Assembly: GCF_009299475.1 (NCBI RefSeq)
Contig: NZ_WBSN01000008.1
Coordinates: forward strand, 1-64,000
DNA length: 64,000 nucleotides
Source: Bifidobacterium avesanii
GTDB lineage: Bacteria; Actinomycetota; Actinomycetes; Actinomycetales; Bifidobacteriaceae
Reading direction: 5' to 3'
A model generated the notes under the pieces. It was not told the DNA's origin and made no database searches. It saw only the letters and a program-made list of their open reading frames with translations. Shown in pieces: positions 41,087-50,328 of the stretch (position 1 is its first letter; each line of letters opens with the position of its first letter). The translations under genes and the position numbers were made by a program.

Positions 41087-42307
41087 ATGCGAGTCGACGA
41101 TCTGCAAGTAGGGGACACGATCAGCGGTTTTGCCAACGCCACCGACGTCAGGGACCGGCCCCTGTCCTTAAGCATTGCCAACGGCGTTGTCACGGCCGAT
41201 GAGACGTACGCAGGCTCCCCGCGCCCGGACGCCTCAGGCTGGGCCGCCCTGCCGCCAATGGCCGACGTGCATGCGCACATCGACAAGGCTCTGACTTGGA
41301 ACGAAGCCGGACGTCCTCAGGGCAGTCTGGAGGACGCATGCGCCTGCTGGTTCCGCTTCGCCCCCACCCTCACGGACGAGCAGATCGTGGTCCGCGCCGA
41401 GCGCGCGCTGCGCAAATACATTGCGGCGGGAGTCACCGCGCTTCGATCCCACGCGAATTTCGGTCTGGGCAAGGACCCGCTCGCCAACGCCAAGGCTCTT
41501 GTCTATCTGAAGAACAAATACAAGGATCTGATCGACCTGCAGATCGTCGCGCTGAGCCATGACGGCTTGCCCGTCGAAACGGTCAGGGAAGCCATCAAGG
41601 CGGGAGTCGATCTCGTGGGCGGCGCCCCGCACCTGAGCGAGCATCCCGTCGAGGATCTCAACAGGCTGCTGGACGTGGCCGAGGAATTCGGCGTCGGCGC
41701 GGACATGCACACCGACGAAACCCTGGACCCCGGCATGCTCACCATTCTCGACTATGCGAAGCGGGTCCGGGACTGGGATCCCTCCCTCATCCGCTCCGCG
41801 GGACACTGCGTCAGCCTGTCCGTCCAGCCACTTGACAAGCTCGACGACATTCTCGAGGTCGCCCGGGAAGCCGGCATCACCATCATCACCAATCCCCAGA
41901 CCAATCTCTTCCTTCAGGGCTGGGACCATCCGGTCGCCACACCGCGCGGCATCACCCCCATCAATCGCATCCGCAAACACGGCATCACGGTTGCCGCGGG
42001 CGGAGACAACATGCAGGATCCGTTCAACCCGTTCGGGCGCGGCGACATGCTGGAAATGGTCTCCCTCATGGTCGTCGCGGGACACGTCGATCCCGTCGAC
42101 GCCTACCTCATCGCCAGCGAGGAGGGACGCAAGGTCATGCATCTTCCGCCGGCATCCCTGCAGACCGGCCAAACCGCCGACTTCGTACTCATCAAGGGAC
42201 AGACCCTCTCCGGCATCATCGCGTCCGGCGGCCCGGACCGCATCGTCGTCCGACGAGGGAAGGTCATCGCCAAGACAACGTCCACCGCACAAATCCTCGA
42301 CCTCTAA
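41087..42307 (+). CDS. Cytosine deaminase-like amidohydrolase
   Basis: A 406-residue metal-dependent amidohydrolase of the cytosine deaminase branch. Metal ligands are seen in DVHAHID (His62, His64), HTDE and AGHCVS, and the catalytic Asp in GGDNMQDPF (Asp307). Compared by eye with E. coli CodA, the substrate-binding Gln is His (ALSHDG), and the Asp after the catalytic Asp is Asn, so the substrate may not be cytosine. It is first in an operon with an NMT1-type importer, which suggests that an imported pyrimidine, hydantoin or similar ring is hydrolysed. AAAGGGAG lies upstream of the ATG. Confidence 0.82.
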   Translation: MRVDDLQVGDTISGFANATDVRDRPLSLSIANGVVTADETYAGSPRPDASGWAALPPMADVHAHIDKALTWNEAGRPQGSLEDACACWFRFAPTLTDEQIVVRAERALRKYIAAGVTALRSHANFGLGKDPLANAKALVYLKNKYKDLIDLQIVALSHDGLPVETVREAIKAGVDLVGGAPHLSEHPVEDLNRLLDVAEEFGVGADMHTDETLDPGMLTILDYAKRVRDWDPSLIRSAGHCVSLSVQPLDKLDDILEVAREAGITIITNPQTNLFLQGWDHPVATPRGITPINRIRKHGITVAAGGDNMQDPFNPFGRGDMLEMVSLMVVAGHVDPVDAYLIASEEGRKVMHLPPASLQTGQTADFVLIKGQTLSGIIASGGPDRIVVRRGKVIAKTTSTAQILDL

Positions 42308-42333
42308 ACCTCATCGCACACAAGGAGCATCCC

Positions 42334-43137
42334 ATGACAGCAACCAAGACCATGCCGGACACGCTGCATCGCACCGGATCCATCACCTTCGACCACATCG
42401 GCAAGCAATATTCCAACGGCGTCGAAGCGCTGTCGAACGTCGACTTCACCATCAAACCCGGACAGTTCGTCACCATCGTCGGCCCTTCCGGATGCGGCAA
42501 AAGCACGCTGCTGCGCATCGCCGCCGGACTCAGCTGGCCCACCAGCGGCAAGGCGGTCGTCCCCAAGACGAAACCCGGCGTCGTATTTCAGGACGCGACC
42601 CTGCTTCCCTGGAAAACCGTGCTGCAGAACGTCGAACTGCCCGGCAAATTGGACGGCCTCAAGCAGGACGACTACGAGAAGAAGGCCATGAACGTCCTGT
42701 ACAACGTGGATTTGGACAAGTTCGCGGACAGCTATCCCGGCCAGCTGTCCGGCGGCATGAAGATGCGCGTCAGCATCGCCAGGGCCCTGTCCCTCGAACC
42801 GTCCGTCATGCTGTTCGACGAGCCGTTCGGCGCGCTGGACGAGATCACGCGGCTGCATATGCAGGACGAACTCCAGAAGATCATCGTCAACAACCCGTTC
42901 ACCGGCATGTTCATCACCCACAGCGTGAGCGAGGCCGTGTATCTGGGCAGCCGGGTCATCGTCATGGCCGCCCGTCCCGGCCGCGTGATCGACGACATCA
43001 CCGTTCCCGCCCCTTACCCGAGGCCGGCATCCTACCGTTATCAGCCAGAATTCCAGCAAATCGTCGAACGCATCACCAACGCCCTCATCAAGGGCAGCGC
43101 CATGAGTGACCCGGAGCACGGGTCCCCCAGCAAGTAG
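42334..43137 (+). CDS. ABC importer ATP-binding protein (SsuB/ThiZ-like)
   Basis: A 267-residue ATPase with Walker A GPSGCGKS (50-57), signature LSGGM and Walker B MLFDEPFGALDE; this form is typical of importers for nitrate, sulfonates, taurine and pyrimidine thiamin precursors. AAGGAG lies eight bases before the ATG, 26 bases past the amidohydrolase stop. It works with the permease and lipoprotein that follow. Confidence 0.9.
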   Translation: MTATKTMPDTLHRTGSITFDHIGKQYSNGVEALSNVDFTIKPGQFVTIVGPSGCGKSTLLRIAAGLSWPTSGKAVVPKTKPGVVFQDATLLPWKTVLQNVELPGKLDGLKQDDYEKKAMNVLYNVDLDKFADSYPGQLSGGMKMRVSIARALSLEPSVMLFDEPFGALDEITRLHMQDELQKIIVNNPFTGMFITHSVSEAVYLGSRVIVMAARPGRVIDDITVPAPYPRPASYRYQPEFQQIVERITNALIKGSAMSDPEHGSPSK

Positions 43138-43160
43138 GCCACCGAGGAAAGAAGAGGATC

Positions 43161-44096
43161 ATGACCGCCATCACCATTCCCACGCTGACACGCAAAACAA
43201 CCATGGCAACCGCCGCCGCCACGCGCAAGAACATGAAGGAGGGCAGCATGGCCGACACCGACATGGCGGACGTCACCGTCTACACGAAACCGGCGGAGCC
43301 CAAAATCAAGGTTCCCAAATTCGTCACCAACGTCATTCCCGGCCTCATCTCCCTGGTTTGCGGTCTGGCGATCTGGACGTTCGTCAGCACCTACGTTCTG
43401 GGACAGCGCGCATTCCTGCTGCCCGCCCCGGCCAAGGTGCTCACCGGCTCGCTGATGCTCCCCGACCATTTCGCCCCGATGATGACCGCACTGCTGCTGA
43501 CCACGAGGGTCGCCCTGTTCGGTCTGCTGCTCGCCTTCATCATCGGCGTCGTCACGGCAATCATCATGAAGCACTCCAAGCTCGCGGAAAAGGCGATCTA
43601 CCCGTACGCGGTGATCCTCCAGACCATCCCGGTACTCGCCTTGGTTCCGCTGATCGGCCTCTGGTTCGGATACGGGTTTGCGTCCCGCACCACCGTGTGC
43701 GTGCTGTTCACCCTGTTCCCCATCATCTCCAACACGCTGTTCGGCCTGCAGAACATCGATCAGGGCATGGTCGACCTGTTCCAGACCCGCCAGGCTTCGT
43801 TCCGCCAACGTCTGTGGATGCTCGAGCTGCCGGCCGCGTTGCCGAGCATCTTCACCGGTCTGAAGACCTCCAGCGGCCTGTCCGTGGTCGGCGCGGTTGT
43901 GGCCGACATGTACTTCACGCAGGGAACCCCGGGCATCGGCACGCTGATCACCGTGTACACCAGCCGTCTGCAGTCCACGGACCTGTTCGCCGCCATCGTC
44001 ATGTCCGCCGTGCTCGGCCTGATCGTGTTCGAGGTGTTCAACAAGCTCAGCGACATGGTCATCGCCCACTGGCACCTGACCCGCAGCCACGAATAA
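43161..44096 (+). CDS. ABC importer permease (SsuC/ThiX-like)
   Basis: A 311-residue inner-membrane permease with six helices after about 50 cytoplasmic residues. The EAA-like loop is ELPAALPSIFTGLKTSSGLS. The start at 43161 follows GAGGAAAGAAGAGG; Met codons at 43203, 43233 and 43248 are alternatives, and the first 30 residues are low-complexity. It belongs to the same operon as the amidohydrolase and SBP. Confidence 0.88.
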   Translation: MTAITIPTLTRKTTMATAAATRKNMKEGSMADTDMADVTVYTKPAEPKIKVPKFVTNVIPGLISLVCGLAIWTFVSTYVLGQRAFLLPAPAKVLTGSLMLPDHFAPMMTALLLTTRVALFGLLLAFIIGVVTAIIMKHSKLAEKAIYPYAVILQTIPVLALVPLIGLWFGYGFASRTTVCVLFTLFPIISNTLFGLQNIDQGMVDLFQTRQASFRQRLWMLELPAALPSIFTGLKTSSGLSVVGAVVADMYFTQGTPGIGTLITVYTSRLQSTDLFAAIVMSAVLGLIVFEVFNKLSDMVIAHWHLTRSHE

Positions 44097-44141
44097 CGCC
44101 AACCACCCGCCACATAACGCACGTTGAGAGAGGAAACAACC

Positions 44142-45332
44142 ATGCGCAACCACAACATCACCAACATCATGAAGCAAATGCGCACCTTCGGTGCGGCGTC
44201 CCTTGCCGTCGCTGCGCTCGTCGGCTTGGGGGCATGCGGCTCCGAGACGGCCAGCGCCAGCGGCGCCCCGGCCCAGCTGTCCGAGAACATCCCCGACGCC
44301 TACAATCTGCAATCCGTATGTCCGTCAAACGTGGTGATCCAGATGGACTGGAAGCCCGAGGCCGAATACGGCACCGCGTGGAATCTGCTGGGCGACGACT
44401 ACTACATCGACACCAACAAGAAGGAAACCTCCGGCACGCTTACCGTCGATGGGTACAAGACCGGCGTGAAGGTCACGATTCGCAACGTGCCCAGCAGCCA
44501 GACCGCGGCGACCATCGGCTATGTCAATACGGACACCCTGCTGACGTTCATGAACACCGACCAGTTGATCTCCGCGGCCGCCGCGGGCACGCCCTACACG
44601 GCGGTGGCGGCGCCGCTGAAGCAGTCGCCCCAGATCATCATGTGGGATCCGGCCACGTATCCCAACGTGAAGACCATCAAGGACCTCGGCACCACCGGAG
44701 CGACCATCCTGTCCAACCCGGCCGCGGTCTGGGCCCCGCTGCTGGAATCCAAGGGCATCATCAAGGCCTCGCAGATCGACCCGAGCTATACGGGCGACCC
44801 GGCGCGGTTCGTCTCCGACCCCAAGGTCGCGCAGCAGGGCCTGGCGACCAGCGAGCCCTATCAATACAAGAACGAAATCCAGTCGTGGGGCAAGGACATC
44901 GCCTATGAGAAGCTGTCCGACTACGGATACAACGTGTACCCCGAAATGTACTCGGTGCGCACCGCCGACGTGGAGAAGAACGCCGGCTGCCTCGCCAAGC
45001 TCGTGCCACTGATCCAGAAGTCCGCGGTCAACTACGCCAAGGACGGTTCCACGACCGTGAAGCGCATCGCCGAAGCCGCACAGAAGTACAACGACGGCTG
45101 GGTGTATTCGGAAGGTCTGGGCAACTTCACGTGGGACGCGCTGAAGAAGGAGGACATCATCGGTGACGAAGCCGGCGCGGCGGCGGGCATCGACATGAAC
45201 CGCATCCAGAGCATCATCGACACGTTCGGCCCGATCTTCAAGCAGACCGGCACCGCCGTGCCGGATTCGCTGAAGGCGTCCGATCTGGCCACGGACAAGT
45301 TCATCGACAAGACCATCCAGTTCGGAGCCTGA
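44142..45332 (+). CDS. NMT1/ThiY-type substrate-binding lipoprotein
   Basis: A 396-residue lipoprotein with lipobox LGAC (cleavage before Cys33) and a periplasmic-binding fold of the NMT1/SsuA class. Its ligand is presumably the compound hydrolysed by the amidohydrolase encoded first in the operon. GAGAGGAAA precedes the ATG at 44142, which is preferred to the upstream ATG at 44124. A terminator hairpin follows at 45360. Confidence 0.88.
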   Translation: MRNHNITNIMKQMRTFGAASLAVAALVGLGACGSETASASGAPAQLSENIPDAYNLQSVCPSNVVIQMDWKPEAEYGTAWNLLGDDYYIDTNKKETSGTLTVDGYKTGVKVTIRNVPSSQTAATIGYVNTDTLLTFMNTDQLISAAAAGTPYTAVAAPLKQSPQIIMWDPATYPNVKTIKDLGTTGATILSNPAAVWAPLLESKGIIKASQIDPSYTGDPARFVSDPKVAQQGLATSEPYQYKNEIQSWGKDIAYEKLSDYGYNVYPEMYSVRTADVEKNAGCLAKLVPLIQKSAVNYAKDGSTTVKRIAEAAQKYNDGWVYSEGLGNFTWDALKKEDIIGDEAGAAAGIDMNRIQSIIDTFGPIFKQTGTAVPDSLKASDLATDKFIDKTIQFGA

Positions 45333-45359
45333 CGGTCCCCGTCCTCCGTATAATCCGAT

Positions 45360-45401
45360 AATCCGGCATATGCCTGACGCACGGGTCTGTGCCGGATTTT
45401 T
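45360..45401 (+). terminator. Intrinsic terminator of the amidohydrolase-importer operon
   Basis: AATCCGGCA (45360-45368) pairs perfectly with TGCCGGATT (45390-45398), followed by TTTTT through 45401. Confidence 0.7.
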
Positions 45402-45425
45402 CATGCCCGCAATCGAAGGTGCAAT

Positions 45426-46658
45426 ATGCGAACCCCAGTCATTCCCCTGTTCCTGTTCTCCGACTTCATCACCCAATTCGGCGCGGGAGTGCTGCTCACG
45501 TCAACCAACTGGTATGTTCTGGACATGACCGGCAGCAACACGCTGGTGGCGCTGGTGTCCGCCGCGAACACGGTCAGCGGGTTGGTCGTCTCGCTGTTCG
45601 GCGGCATGCTGGTGGATCGATACCGGGCGCAGAATGTCGCGCTGGCGTCGCACATCATCCGCACTATCCTCGTGGTCATCCCGCTGCTGTTGCTGATCGC
45701 TTTCGGATTCCGCATCGAGTTCATGGTCCTGCTGGTACTGAACAACGGCATCGGGTGGAACCTGTATTACCCGTCCTCCAAGGCGCTGATACAGGCCATC
45801 ACCAACAGGCGCAATGTAACGCGGGTGAATTCGGCGGCGGAAGTGTCCATGCAGATCGGATTGTTCGCATCGGGGGCGGTTGCGGGCCTGCTGTACCGCT
45901 ATTGGGGATTCATTCTCATCATGGTCGTGAGCGCGGTCATGTTCCTTGCGGGCATTCTCTCCACGATCATGCTGGTCGCATTGCTGAAAGGCGGCGCTCA
46001 GGCCGTTCCGGCACGGAACGAGGGCATTGTGGCGGGCATGCGCGGCGGCATCGCCTACCTGTGGCACAACATGGTCATCACCGGACTGTGCATCGTGCTC
46101 TACACCCCGTTCGTCATCGGCAACGTCAACCAAACGCTGCTGCCGGGGTTCGTGCAAACCGGGTTGCACGCCGATTCAATCGCGTTCGGGGCCATACAGA
46201 GCCTGTGGGGCGTCGGCGCGTGCCTGGCCGGGCTGACCGTGAACCTCATCGGGCGCAGAATCGCCGCGGAGCGCATGCTGATTGCCAGCATCGCCGCATT
46301 GATCGTCTTCGGGCTGGCGCTGTTCCTGTGGCAGTCCCTGCCGGTGACGGGCGTGCTCACCTTCATTTCCGGCTACGCCGACGCGGTGATTCGCATCACG
46401 CTGTATTCGCGTTTGATGGGCCTCATACCCTCCGCCTATTTCGGGCGGACGCTGTCGCTCATGAACGCCATCAGCCTGATTCTGCAGACGCTGCTCTCCC
46501 AAGTCGCCGGCGTCATGATGGACGTCGTCTCCGTGGCGTCCGGATACGCCCTCATATGCGCGGCTTCCGTCATCACGCTGCTGGTGTTCCTCAGAACACG
46601 CAGCGCGATGACGGAGGCCGCGGAACCCGCGAAAGCCACCTACCCCAGCACGCGGTAG
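45426..46658 (+). CDS. MFS transporter (MFS_3-type exporter)
   Basis: A 410-residue protein with about twelve helices. The loop after helix 2 reads GGMLVDRYRAQNV, the MFS motif A equivalent, as in small-molecule exporters of the enterobactin-exporter/MefA group. GAAGGTG lies before the ATG. Its last 19 bases overlap the end of the convergent GH43 gene. The substrate is unknown. The terminator upstream separates it from the importer operon, although read-through is possible. Confidence 0.85.
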   Translation: MRTPVIPLFLFSDFITQFGAGVLLTSTNWYVLDMTGSNTLVALVSAANTVSGLVVSLFGGMLVDRYRAQNVALASHIIRTILVVIPLLLLIAFGFRIEFMVLLVLNNGIGWNLYYPSSKALIQAITNRRNVTRVNSAAEVSMQIGLFASGAVAGLLYRYWGFILIMVVSAVMFLAGILSTIMLVALLKGGAQAVPARNEGIVAGMRGGIAYLWHNMVITGLCIVLYTPFVIGNVNQTLLPGFVQTGLHADSIAFGAIQSLWGVGACLAGLTVNLIGRRIAAERMLIASIAALIVFGLALFLWQSLPVTGVLTFISGYADAVIRITLYSRLMGLIPSAYFGRTLSLMNAISLILQTLLSQVAGVMMDVVSVASGYALICAASVITLLVFLRTRSAMTEAAEPAKATYPSTR

Positions 46659-48295
46659 CGGAAGTCGCGGAAGGTGGCTGCGGAGGCGTTGCGGCGGTCC
46701 ATGTCGATCACGTCGAGGCCGATGAAGTTGCCGGTGTAGCCGCCGGACAGGAACGTGACGTCGAGCGGGGCGAACCGGGTTTCGCCGGTGCCGTCGCCGA
46801 CCGTGAACCATGCGCTGTTGCCGTTGAGGCGGACCGACAGGTCATAGCCGCCGCCGTCGGAGACCGGCATGACCTCAACCTGCGAGAATTCGCCGCGGAC
46901 CGACTGCTGGAGCACCGCCACCGGGCCGTCGTCGCCGGCGGTGACCATGAACAGCACGTAGTTGGCGTCGTTGAGGTACAGGGTCAGGCCGGCGAGCTTG
47001 AGGTAGCCCACGGCCGACCGGTCGGGTACGTAGTCCATCGTGACCGAAGCCGTGCAAGCGAGCGCGGTCTGGCGCGTGCCCACGATGTGCTGGTCGAAGA
47101 ACGACTGGGGCGACTGGCCGCCGCGGATGGTCAGGCCCGCACCCGCGAACTCCAGCCATTCGCCATCCGGCAGCTGCCGCAGCGTGTTCCAATGGTTGGG
47201 GTTCAGCGACGGGCCGGTCAGCGGGTCGTCGAACCCGGGATCGCTCAGGCCCACGACCGGATTGCCCACGTTCAGCGACGGCGACGGAACGATCGGCGAC
47301 GTCCCGCCCGAATCCGCGCGGTCCACGCAATCCGCGCAATCCGTTCGGACGCCGGCGTCCGGCACCTCCACGACCTCCTGCGGGTGGTGCCCGCCGTCCG
47401 CCAGACGCAGCCAGCCGTCGTCGGTCCACCGCACCCGCTGGATGGCGGTTTCGCGTCCCAGGATCGAGAACCCGTCGTTGTTCTCGAACGGCCTGCTGCA
47501 CAGGTAGGCCAGGTACCAGTCGCCGCCGGGGGTTTCGACCAGCGACGCGTGGCCGGCGCACTGCAGCGGCAGCGTCGGGTCGTCGGCGGCGGTGATGAGC
47601 GGCGTTTCCGGATCGGCCTCGTACGGCCCCCACACGCTGCGGCTGCGCGCCACGGTCTCCTGATGCCCGGATTCCGTGCCGCCTTCCGCGGTGAGCAGGT
47701 AGTACCAGCCGTCGTGCTTGTAGATCTGCGGCGCCTCGGTCTTGCGCGCGGCGGTGCCGGGGAAGATCACCCGCGCCTCGCCGATCAGCTCCAGCGTGCG
47801 CGGGTCGATCTCCTGCATCACCACGCCGGCCGACTTGTTGCGCGTGTCCATCCGGTAGTCCCAGATCGCGTTGAGAAAGTAGGCGCGGCCGTCGTCGTCG
47901 AAGAACAGCGACGGGTCGAATCCGGAGCTGTTGACGTAGACCGGCTCGCTCCACGGGCCGTTCAGGGAGGTCGCGGTGACGACGTAGTTGTCGCAGTCCT
48001 TGTACGGCACGCGGGTGGATCGCACGTTGGTGTAGGCCACGTAGTACGTGCCGTTCCGCCACACGGCGAAGGGTCCCCAGATGGAGCAGGCGGCGGGGTT
48101 GCCGCGCAGTTCGGGAGCGGCCGGGCCGTCGAGCACGGCGGTCTCGTAGCTCCAGTGGGCCAGATCGTCCGACGAGTAGACGCGCAGGCCGGGCAGCCAT
48201 TCGAACGTGGAGACGATGATGCGGTAGCGTTCGCCGTCGCGGAAGATCACCGGGTCCGGGTTGAAGCCGGGGAGCACCGGGTTGTGGATGAGCAT
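46640..48295 (-). CDS. GH43 beta-xylosidase / alpha-L-arabinofuranosidase
   Basis: A 551-residue intracellular GH43 enzyme: five-bladed propeller with NPVLPGFNPDP at the start (catalytic base Asp14), SSGFDPSLFFDDDG holding the pKa-modulating Asp, and TEAPQIYKHDGWYYLL with the acid Glu. A C-terminal beta-sandwich of about 190 residues follows, as in the xylosidase subfamilies. No signal peptide is seen, so it acts on imported oligosaccharides. The ATG at 48295 lies six bases after AGTGAGGTG; a GTG at 48304 is the alternative. It is the last gene of the SBP-permease-permease-GH43 operon. Confidence 0.92.
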   Translation of the reverse strand: MLIHNPVLPGFNPDPVIFRDGERYRIIVSTFEWLPGLRVYSSDDLAHWSYETAVLDGPAAPELRGNPAACSIWGPFAVWRNGTYYVAYTNVRSTRVPYKDCDNYVVTATSLNGPWSEPVYVNSSGFDPSLFFDDDGRAYFLNAIWDYRMDTRNKSAGVVMQEIDPRTLELIGEARVIFPGTAARKTEAPQIYKHDGWYYLLTAEGGTESGHQETVARSRSVWGPYEADPETPLITAADDPTLPLQCAGHASLVETPGGDWYLAYLCSRPFENNDGFSILGRETAIQRVRWTDDGWLRLADGGHHPQEVVEVPDAGVRTDCADCVDRADSGGTSPIVPSPSLNVGNPVVGLSDPGFDDPLTGPSLNPNHWNTLRQLPDGEWLEFAGAGLTIRGGQSPQSFFDQHIVGTRQTALACTASVTMDYVPDRSAVGYLKLAGLTLYLNDANYVLFMVTAGDDGPVAVLQQSVRGEFSQVEVMPVSDGGGYDLSVRLNGNSAWFTVGDGTGETRFAPLDVTFLSGGYTGNFIGLDVIDMDRRNASAATFRDFRYRVLG

Positions 48296-48305
48296 CGCGG
48301 GCACC

Positions 48306-49280
48306 TCACTGCTTGACGGCGCCGGCGGCGAGGCCGGACTGCCAGTACTTCTGGAGGAACAGGAACGCGATGATGAGCGGCACGATCGCCACCAGCGAGC
48401 CGGTGAGGATCATGTTGTTCGGCACCACGTGGTAGCTGGCGTCGCCGGCCATCTTCATCCACACGTTGAGGCCCACGGTGAGCGGGTAGTCGCGCACGTC
48501 GTTGAGCATGATCAGCGGCAGGAAGTAGTTGTTCCACACGCCCACGAGCGCGAACAGCAGGGTGGTCACGAAGCCCGGGGACAGCAGCGGGAAGGCGATC
48601 TTCCAGAAGATGGTCCACGTGTTGGCGCCGTCGATGCGCGCGGCCTCCACGAGGGAGATCGGGATGGAGGTCTGCGCGTAGATGATCATGAGGTACAGGC
48701 CGAACGGGTTGCTCAGCTGCGGCAGGATCACGGCCCACGGCGTGCCGGTCAGGCCGATCTTCGAGTAGAGCAGGAACAGCGGCACGGTGATGACGGTGGC
48801 CGGGATGGACATGAAGATGAGCGTGATCCACAGCAGCGCCTTGCGCCCGTGGAAGCGCATGGTGGCGATCGCGTAGCCGGCGAAGGTGGCGAACAGCGTG
48901 GCCCCGAGGCCGGCGACCACGGCGTAGACGAGCGTGTTGAGCAGCCAGCGCGGGTAGATGCCGCCCTCGAAGGTGAACGTATCCACGATGTTCTGCCAGA
49001 ACGCCATGTTCTTGCCGAACCACATGCCGTTGGAGGTGTACAGGTCCTCGTTGGTCTTGGTGGAGGAGAACATGAGCCAGACCAGCGGGATGAGGCAGTA
49101 GACCACCATGAGCAGCATGACCACGTGGATCAGGACGTTCATGACCTTCTGCGTGGGCGTGAGCTCGACCGGGATGCCGGACTGCATGGCGGCCTTCTTG
49201 CGTTCGCGCAGCTTGTGGTCCTTGGCGGCGAGCTTGGCGTCGCGGCGCCTGAGCGAGGCGGAACGGTTTGCGGACGACAT
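48306..49280 (-). CDS. CUT1 ABC sugar permease (MalG-like)
   Basis: A 324-residue permease with six helices and the EAA loop VEAARIDGANTWTIFWKIAF characteristic of carbohydrate uptake family 1. GGAGGAG precedes the ATG, one base after the stop of the partner permease. With that partner and the lipoprotein it would import oligosaccharides degraded by the next gene, GH43. No ATPase is encoded here; bifidobacterial CUT1 importers usually share a housekeeping MsmK-type ATPase. Confidence 0.93.
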   Translation of the reverse strand: MSSANRSASLRRRDAKLAAKDHKLRERKKAAMQSGIPVELTPTQKVMNVLIHVVMLLMVVYCLIPLVWLMFSSTKTNEDLYTSNGMWFGKNMAFWQNIVDTFTFEGGIYPRWLLNTLVYAVVAGLGATLFATFAGYAIATMRFHGRKALLWITLIFMSIPATVITVPLFLLYSKIGLTGTPWAVILPQLSNPFGLYLMIIYAQTSIPISLVEAARIDGANTWTIFWKIAFPLLSPGFVTTLLFALVGVWNNYFLPLIMLNDVRDYPLTVGLNVWMKMAGDASYHVVPNNMILTGSLVAIVPLIIAFLFLQKYWQSGLAAGAVKQ

Positions 49281-49281
49281 C

Positions 49282-50205
49282 TTACTTCTCCTCCCACTTG
49301 TTGCCCAGCGTCTTGACGACAGTGACGATGACCATGGTGAACAGGCCGACCACGAGCGAGACGGCGGCCGCGTAGTTCACGTCCTGGCCCTGGAACGCGA
49401 GGCTGTAGGTGTACAGGTTCGGGGTGTAGTAGCTGGTGACCACCTCGGGGGCGATGGTCTGCATCATGCTCGGGGTGTTGAACAGCTGCAGCGCGTAGAT
49501 GATGTTGAACAGCAGCGTCATGACGACCGAGGAGCGGATCTGCGGGATCTTCACGCTCCAGGCGATGCGGAACTCGGTGGCGCCGTCCATGCGGGCGGAT
49601 TCGTACAGCTCCTCCGGCAGCGCGCGCAGCGACGAATAGTAGATGAGGGTGTTGTAGCCCATGGACACCCAGGTGGAGATGTTCACGAAGGCGAAGACCA
49701 TGAGGTCCGCGCTCATCATGTCCGGCGACTCGGCGCCGAACAGGGCGAAGAACTGGCCGAACAGGCCGTAGTCGGTGCCGTAGATGTAGCTCCACATGAG
49801 GGCGGCGATCACGTTCGGCACCGCGTAGGGCAGGAACAGCAGGATGCGCGGGATGGCGACGTGCTTGATGCGCTGGGAGTCGAGCATGAGCGCGGCCAGC
49901 AGCGACAGGGCCGTCATGAGCGGCACCTGGATCACGCCGTACAGCAGCACGCGGCCGAAGCCGTTCCACAGCAGCGGGTCCTTGAGCGCGCGGATGTAGT
50001 TGGACAGTCCGGCGAAGGTCTCGCCTCCGATCATCCGCTGCTTGTACAGGCCCAGATAGAAGGCGTAGACCATGGGGATGATGGTGCCGCCCAGGAAGAC
50101 GATCACGTACGGCAGGCACCACAGCATGCCGATGTGCTGCATCTTCTCCTTGCGGGGCTTGGCGGCCGGAGCCCCGATGCCGGCATGCGCCGATACGGCG
50201 GTCAT
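49282..50205 (-). CDS. CUT1 ABC sugar permease (MalF-like)
   Basis: A 307-residue permease with six helices and the EAA-type segment ESARMDGATEFRIAWSVKIP. AAGGAG lies upstream of the ATG. Its stop (TAA) is one base from the ATG of the second permease, so the two are coupled. It is separated from the upstream binding-protein gene by 123 bases that include a strong hairpin. Confidence 0.93.
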   Translation of the reverse strand: MTAVSAHAGIGAPAAKPRKEKMQHIGMLWCLPYVIVFLGGTIIPMVYAFYLGLYKQRMIGGETFAGLSNYIRALKDPLLWNGFGRVLLYGVIQVPLMTALSLLAALMLDSQRIKHVAIPRILLFLPYAVPNVIAALMWSYIYGTDYGLFGQFFALFGAESPDMMSADLMVFAFVNISTWVSMGYNTLIYYSSLRALPEELYESARMDGATEFRIAWSVKIPQIRSSVVMTLLFNIIYALQLFNTPSMMQTIAPEVVTSYYTPNLYTYSLAFQGQDVNYAAAVSLVVGLFTMVIVTVVKTLGNKWEEK

Positions 50206-50234
50206 AATGTGCTCCTTAGATGACGATCGGAAAG

Positions 50235-50287
50235 GCGACGGGCGGGGAGGCGGGAAAGGGAAGGAGGAACGGCCTCCCCGCCGTCGC
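50235..50287. promoter_or_regulatory. Intercistronic hairpin between SBP and permease genes
   Basis: Arms 50235-50251 and 50272-50287 pair over 16 positions with one bulge (CGGGGAGGC / GCCTCCCCG at the top). As in malE-malF, such a stem can stabilise the binding-protein mRNA or lower downstream expression. Confidence 0.6.
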
Positions 50288-50328
50288 TTGCGGTCACGGA
50301 CGATTCGTGCGGGTGAATGCGCGGCCGA

